Below, piece after piece: positions 59,461 through 64,000 of a DNA stretch of 64,000 nt (the first letter of the stretch is position 1; every line of letters starts with the position of its first letter). The position numbers and the translations under genes were made by a program. A model generated the notes under the pieces. That model did no database searches, had not been told where the DNA came from, and was given only the letters and a program-made list of their open reading frames with translations. Source of the stretch: an uncultured Flavobacteriales bacterium (lineage in GTDB: Bacteria; Bacteroidota; Bacteroidia; Flavobacteriales; Crocinitomicaceae); NCBI GenBank assembly GCA_946480815.1, contig CAMLLB010000007.1:1-64000 (forward strand). The letters run 5' to 3'.

Positions 59461-61410
59461 ATGAAGCATTTAATAATTACTCTTTTCGTAGCATTAATCG
59501 GTTCTTTTAGTGCTTATTCTCAAGCAAACTTGTGTTCAATTACGATTACTCCTTCGGATACTACTATTTGTCCGGGAGATTCTGTTCACGTAGTTGCAGT
59601 TGCAAACTTAATTAACGCGAACCAGTCATTTAACTTCAATGGTTCTGCATTACCTCCGGGATGGACAGCTGGTGGAGCTACAACGTTCAGTGCGCCTTGT
59701 GGACCAAATCCGACAGGAACACCGTATTACTGGGCATCTACTTCGACCGGAGTACCAAACATTACCACAGCTGCTTTCGATATCAGTTGTGGAGGATTCA
59801 TCACATTCGATATGGTTTATTCTGTTCAGGGTGGTCCTACTCCTTGTGAAGGTCCGGATGAAATGGATGAAGGTGTTGCCCTTCAATACAGTACCGATGG
59901 CGGAGCTACCTGGATAACAATCTATTATTATGTTCCGGATGGAACTACAACAACGGTTATTTCAACAAGTTCAACAAGTGTTGCAACAGGTCCGACAGCA
60001 TTTACAACATGGAGCACATTTAATGTGAACATTCCGGCAGGTGCTCAAACAACCAATACAATGTTCCGTTGGAACCAACCGAACTCTTCAGGTTCTTGTT
60101 GTGATAACTGGGGATTGGATAACATCTTTATCAATGCAACAGGAGCTCCATGTGGTTCAACTGCTGTATTGGACTGGAGTAATGGAATGGGAGACACGAC
60201 TAATTATTGGGTAGTACCATACGGTGATACAACATTTACATGTGACGTATACGATACAGCGGGGAACTACCAGTGTACTTCTTTACCTGTAACCATTCAA
60301 TTGTATGATGATATCCTGAATTACAACTTACAGGATTTTGCTTACTCTTACTGTCCTACAACAAATCCATCCGTTCAGGTTACAAATATCGCCGGATCAA
60401 TTCCTCCATACTCTGTAAACTGGACAGACATTCCAAGTACAAACAACCCGCAAGTCTTATCTACCGGTGGTGCCGAGCACGACTCGATAACTTACCATGT
60501 GACGATTACGGATGGCTGTGGATTCTTCCGAAATGACAGTGTTGTACTCGTCGTCAACAAACTGCTCAATATTGACTCGCTCGTTGCATATGATGCCAGT
60601 GCGTGTATCAATGACGGTGCTGTTGTAGCGTATGTTTCCGGACTAACAGCGGTAAACAACCAACCGATGTATAACTGGCATGGTCCGGGAGCTACAAACC
60701 CAAGCTTTATTAATTCTACAGTTTGGACAAACCGCTCTCCGGGATGGTACTACTTTACAGTAACTGATGATGTTTGTACGGATTCGGACAGTGTTCAAAT
60801 TGAGATTAAAAATCCTCCTGCAGCAATTATTGACGCAAATCCTTTATCAGGTTGTGCTCCGTTTAATGTGACATTCGAAAACAATAGTCAGAATTCAACA
60901 CATTACCTGTGGGATTTTGGTGACGGTACGGTGATCAATGTAAACGACATGAATTCACAAAACCATTCTTACTCCGGTAATGCTACGATCATGTTGGTTG
61001 CATATGATGCAAGTAACTGTTCGGATACAGCTTATGTAAGTGTTTCTGTTCAAACTTGCGGATGTACTGATCCATTGGCTATTAACTACGATCCTACTGC
61101 AGTAGCAAATGACGGATCATGCAGCTACCCGGAACCGATCTTTACTGTTCCGAATATCTTTACACCAAACGGTGACGGAGACAATGACTTCTTTGAGTTT
61201 GTAGTTACAAACTACTCAAACATTGAGTTCGAGGTTGTGAATCGTTGGGGGAATCCTATCTTCCAGGGTTCAGGTTTGACACCGAAGTGGGATGGGAAAG
61301 TTGACGGAACTATTTCAGCTGACGGAGTTTATTTCGTGACTTACAAAATCACAAGTGTTAAAGGCGATAAAGTGATCGAAGGACAAACTTTTGTTCACCT
61401 GGTTCGCTAA
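59461..61410 (+). CDS. Large surface protein with PKD domain and T9SS type B tail
   Basis: A 649-residue secreted adhesin-like protein. Signal peptide about 1-20. Middle regions are low-complexity Ser/Thr/Asn-rich beta domains ('DEGVALQYSTDGGATWITIYY'). A PKD domain near 475-545 carries 'YLWDFGDGTVINVNDMN'. A 'CGCTDPLAINYDPTAVANDG' calcium-type turn follows, and the C-terminal 90 residues are the type B sorting domain of gliding-motility-associated proteins ('VPNIFTPNGDGDNDFFEF', 'VNRWGNPIFQG', 'WDGKVDG'). T9SS export to the surface is predicted. It is the second gene of a pair. Confidence 0.88.
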   Translation: MKHLIITLFVALIGSFSAYSQANLCSITITPSDTTICPGDSVHVVAVANLINANQSFNFNGSALPPGWTAGGATTFSAPCGPNPTGTPYYWASTSTGVPNITTAAFDISCGGFITFDMVYSVQGGPTPCEGPDEMDEGVALQYSTDGGATWITIYYYVPDGTTTTVISTSSTSVATGPTAFTTWSTFNVNIPAGAQTTNTMFRWNQPNSSGSCCDNWGLDNIFINATGAPCGSTAVLDWSNGMGDTTNYWVVPYGDTTFTCDVYDTAGNYQCTSLPVTIQLYDDILNYNLQDFAYSYCPTTNPSVQVTNIAGSIPPYSVNWTDIPSTNNPQVLSTGGAEHDSITYHVTITDGCGFFRNDSVVLVVNKLLNIDSLVAYDASACINDGAVVAYVSGLTAVNNQPMYNWHGPGATNPSFINSTVWTNRSPGWYYFTVTDDVCTDSDSVQIEIKNPPAAIIDANPLSGCAPFNVTFENNSQNSTHYLWDFGDGTVINVNDMNSQNHSYSGNATIMLVAYDASNCSDTAYVSVSVQTCGCTDPLAINYDPTAVANDGSCSYPEPIFTVPNIFTPNGDGDNDFFEFVVTNYSNIEFEVVNRWGNPIFQGSGLTPKWDGKVDGTISADGVYFVTYKITSVKGDKVIEGQTFVHLVR

Positions 61411-61428
61411 TCTAAAATAATTCGTTTG

Positions 61429-61470
61429 AAAAATCCCGAAGCGATAGTCATATCAGCTTCGGGATTTTTT
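61429..61470 (+). terminator. Intrinsic terminator after the T9SS type-B gene
   Basis: AAAAATCCCGAAGC and GCTTCGGGATTTTT form a 14-base stem with a 13-base loop and a T tract, 19 bases after the stop. Confidence 0.85.
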
Positions 61471-61504
61471 TATTTTTGATCATCCGATTTCACAAAAACA
61501 AACG

Positions 61505-62272
61505 ATGTTTTTCATTCTCTCAAAAATATTGCTTTTCACGATCAGTCCATATACCTGGCTGCTGATCGCTTTGTATTTCGCCTTCTTTTCAAAAAAGTCC
61601 CTTCGGGCAAAAAGAGCAAAATACTGTGCTGTTTTTATCGCTTTATTCTTTAGCAATACCTTTATATTTAAGGAAGTATGCAGACAATGGGAAATTTTCG
61701 GAATCCCTTCTTCGGCTGTCAAACATTACGATGTTGCAGTTGTTCTCACCGGAATGGCCGAATACAACAATGACCTGAAAGTATTGAGTGCACGAAGAGG
61801 AATTGACCGGATCTGGCAAACAATTTCACTCTATAAAGCAGGGAAAATCGACCGGATATTAATTACCGGAGACCACGGATACATCCTTGACAAAGGACTG
61901 CATGAGGCTTCCCAATTAAAAGAAACACTCGTTCATTGGGGAATTCCGGAACATGTGATCATTACCGAAACAAAATCAAAAAACACGTACGAAAATGCAG
62001 TAGAATCCAAGAAAATTCTGGACCGCTTATTCCCGAATTCCAACGCGATCCTTTTGGTTACTTCCGGAAAACACATGCGTCGTGCAAGAGCCTGTTTCAA
62101 GAAGATCGGCGTTCAGTGTGATACCTATTCCACAGATTTGTACACCGGTCCCAACCGTTCCTATGCCTTTGATGAGATACTTATTCCGGATGTCAGTACA
62201 ATGAACGATTGGCATGGTCTATTGAAAGAAATGTTCGGATACCTTGCTTATGATATGACTGGCAAGATTTGA
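61505..62272 (+). CDS. YdcF/ElyC-type DUF218 membrane protein
   Basis: A 255-residue protein with two hydrophobic helices at about 3-24 and 38-57 and a DUF218 alpha/beta domain. Motifs are 'AVVLTGMAEYN', 'RILITGDHGY', 'TETKSKNTYENAVESKKIL' and 'ILLVTSGKHMRRARACFKKIG'. These match SanA/ElyC/YdcF proteins implicated in envelope carrier metabolism and peptidoglycan precursor export. The start ATG is followed directly by the first helix. Converges on the next gene with one base between stops. Confidence 0.9.
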   Translation: MFFILSKILLFTISPYTWLLIALYFAFFSKKSLRAKRAKYCAVFIALFFSNTFIFKEVCRQWEIFGIPSSAVKHYDVAVVLTGMAEYNNDLKVLSARRGIDRIWQTISLYKAGKIDRILITGDHGYILDKGLHEASQLKETLVHWGIPEHVIITETKSKNTYENAVESKKILDRLFPNSNAILLVTSGKHMRRARACFKKIGVQCDTYSTDLYTGPNRSYAFDEILIPDVSTMNDWHGLLKEMFGYLAYDMTGKI

Positions 62273-62273
62273 T

Positions 62274-63242
62274 TCATTTATTCCCACCGGGAGTGGAATC
62301 CACTATAATCAACACTGGTTCCTTCAGTTGCCCTTTATTGTATTTGGAAGCATTACAAACCCCGATAATTGCAGGAACCGGAAAAGCGACCCAACCGGCA
62401 TAATCAAACCATTTTGCTTTCACTTTCAGTGATTCGATTTTCTGTCGATCAGCGGAATCCTTATAATTCAGGTACTGAAAGGTATGTTTACCGCTGTTTT
62501 TCTTGATGCCAATCGTGTCGGGAAATGGATTGTAGAGAAAGTCCCATCCTTTCTTGTCGTAATAAGCCGAATCGTTTTGAAAAGTCGGGTTGATACCGTT
62601 AAAATACAAAAATCCTTCCCTGTTGCAATCCACTTCAACCGGATGTGCATCGTGATTTCCTTTGCTCATAATTGCCGGAAGTCCAACCCGGACCAGGTAT
62701 GCAAATCCCATCCGTTTGCTTTGCAGATAATGCCCGTATTCATGCTGAAAAATCCGGTTGTTCGGATCCGGAAAACAGTTCTTTTTTGCCAGGATGTAAT
62801 TCCCGAAACAAATACCGGTCCATGATACGTTCATATTCAATAACGTACTTCCATTCGGATAACTGACCGTATTTACTTTACACAATACTGTATTGTAGAA
62901 ATGTGCCATAAAAAAACCTATTCCTGTTTGAGGCCCCTGATAAGTCAGCCTGGAACCTACTTCCAAAAAGCGTTTCCCCGAACTGGAATTCGTGTCTGAA
63001 ACAAATAATCCACCCCAAATACGCGCATCGTTCTTAGCGCTCTGATTCGCCCTTTTCCAGGCAGCTTTCCAGCGCTTCTCCTTCGTTTTTGCCAAACCGG
63101 TAACGAAACCGCTCACCCATGAATCGATAATGAAATAACTGGGAGCCCTGGAAGAAATCTTAGACGCGGTTGATGGAAAAGTAAAAAGTACACACAGAAG
63201 TATAAGGAATATCGATTTGAAACTCTTTGTCAAACTTTTCAT
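62274..63242 (-). CDS. Secreted protein with HEYGH (HExxH) motif
   Basis: A 322-residue exported protein. Signal peptide about 1-27 (FPSTASK). The motif 'FQHEYGHYLQSKRMGF' places HEYGH at 167-171, a zincin-type metal-binding site, with candidate third-ligand residues downstream. The C-terminal third contains 'CNREGFLYFNGINP' and a final hydrophobic segment near 280-300 ('YAGWVAFPVPAIIGVC'). This is consistent with a metallopeptidase, but the family is not recognised and catalytic competence is not certain. Encoded alone; convergent with YdcF. Confidence 0.8.
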   Translation of the reverse strand: MKSLTKSFKSIFLILLCVLFTFPSTASKISSRAPSYFIIDSWVSGFVTGLAKTKEKRWKAAWKRANQSAKNDARIWGGLFVSDTNSSSGKRFLEVGSRLTYQGPQTGIGFFMAHFYNTVLCKVNTVSYPNGSTLLNMNVSWTGICFGNYILAKKNCFPDPNNRIFQHEYGHYLQSKRMGFAYLVRVGLPAIMSKGNHDAHPVEVDCNREGFLYFNGINPTFQNDSAYYDKKGWDFLYNPFPDTIGIKKNSGKHTFQYLNYKDSADRQKIESLKVKAKWFDYAGWVAFPVPAIIGVCNASKYNKGQLKEPVLIIVDSTPGGNK

Positions 63243-63325
63243 TTTCTATTCTAACGAATGAAGGATTATTTTATGATGTCATCATAAAAATAATGTAATT
63301 TAGATTGACATTTATTACTTGATCT

Positions 63326-64000
63326 GATGAAACAACTATTATTCTGCTTTTCAATCTGCTTAATTACAGCCTCCTGTTCAACTGATTCCAAAAAAGAAGA
63401 TTCTGACAAGAATTCAAAAAAAGAACTTGTGGCAGACAAGCCTGAAGAAAAGGTTATTGACACAGTCCCTGAGCGAAATCCGGTTGTCCGCAATCTGACA
63501 GCTGATCAGGTAAAAAAGTTGAATAAAATCCTGCCAAAAAAAACAGTTCAATCCATGGTTTCTTACCTGGATTCATTGTCATTTGTTCAAACAGATACCG
63601 ATTTTGCCCGTGTCTATCACTATGGTAAAAAGGTATTCGGAGACATCGAAAAAGCTGTTTCGGCTAAATTCCAGGATGGTTATGCCGGAATGGAAGCGCT
63701 GAGCTTTATCAATAAGTCTTTTGCATACCGCTCTTCCTGTGAAGCAGAATGCACTGAATTCGTATTGGACTATAACTTCCTGGACCTGCAAAAGCTTGCA
63801 CAATTTACCAAAGGAGAAGCTGATGACGATTTTATGGCCTTAAAAATCCTTGCGGAAGGCGAACAGGGAAGACATGATCCAAGCTGGCTCAACTTTTTCG
63901 AACGCACCTGGGATTATGGCGGTGGTTCTCTTCTCGGCGACAGTAATAATTATAAGTTCCTGAGCGGTTCATTCCATGTCATTAAGAAAAGTGACCTCTT
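63326..64000 (+). CDS. Lipoprotein, truncated by the window edge
   Basis: An open ATG frame running off the right edge after 225 codons. Signal peptide and lipobox end at Cys ('LITASC'), followed by an acidic/Lys-rich linker ('SKKEDSDKNSKKE') and a mixed helical domain with 'SFINKSFAYRSSCEAECTEF' and 'HDPSWLNFFERTWDYGGGS'. No family is recognised; the full length cannot be seen. Upstream is an AT-rich 80-base gap to the divergent HExxH gene. Confidence 0.8.

Noticed and set aside
59639..59917. Short extra reading frames within the T9SS type-B gene
   Set aside because: Fully inside the coding region, in other frames, with low-complexity translations.
1..64000. tRNA, rRNA or prophage genes
   Set aside because: No cloverleaf with a CCA-type end, rRNA core segment, integrase, capsid or transposase was seen.

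Overview
The window reads as chromosomal DNA of a free-living Bacteroidota bacterium, most likely Flavobacteriales near Fluviicola/Crocinitomicaceae. This placement is inferred from protein style, not from a marker search. Supporting signs are AT-rich intergenic DNA, TAnnTTTG-type -7 promoter boxes, weak ribosome binding sites with several TTG starts, type IX secretion (T9SS) C-terminal sorting tails on at least five proteins, TonB-dependent receptors, DUF4293/DUF983/DUF3137 proteins and a two-component-regulator-propeller histidine kinase. No rRNA, tRNA, CRISPR, prophage or insertion sequence was seen.

Layout. 0.1-7.8 kb: small membrane protein, secreted class-3 lipase pair, metal-type TonB receptor, ABC-F ATPase with an unusual tandem operator-like array upstream, DUF4293 protein. 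7.9-15.3 kb: a Cys4/membrane/T9SS-tail protein, a beta-helix lipoprotein, a NarL-type regulator with its propeller kinase, and NDH-2. 15.4-25.9 kb: membrane protein plus aroC, phosphohexomutase, DUF3137-lemA, alpha/beta hydrolase, rocD with a structured leader, and a fatty acid desaturase. 26-33.7 kb: an orphan AAA ATPase with clustered palindromes, parC and parE, corA. 33.8-43.4 kb: candidate peptidase, a patatin/arginase-fold/thioesterase operon, dnaA, YigZ with an M42 peptidase, a BaiN-type flavoprotein. 43.5-51 kb: a gingipain-like protease with an orphan terminator upstream, DUF983, DUF4139, glmM, ribH, TPR protein. 51.2-56.4 kb: a cobalamin riboswitch driving a four-gene surface uptake operon. 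56.4-64 kb: a GbsR-type regulator controlling a DCC-protein/epimerase pair, a T9SS type-B adhesin-like protein, YdcF, a HExxH protein and a truncated lipoprotein at the right edge.

The most interesting system is the B12 operon. Its riboswitch precedes two T9SS-sorted surface proteins that bracket a BtuB-like TonB receptor and a BtuG-like beta-propeller lipoprotein. This looks like a T9SS version of the Bacteroides BtuB-BtuG capture apparatus. Other strong signals are regulatory. They include the GTAAACC array before the ABC-F gene, TATACC clusters before the orphan ATPase, and paired TTTCAA-N6-TTGAAA sites around the GbsR gene. They also include an orphan minus-strand terminator whose pairing only works on that strand, and several families of dispersed palindromic repeats that sit against or inside stop codons.
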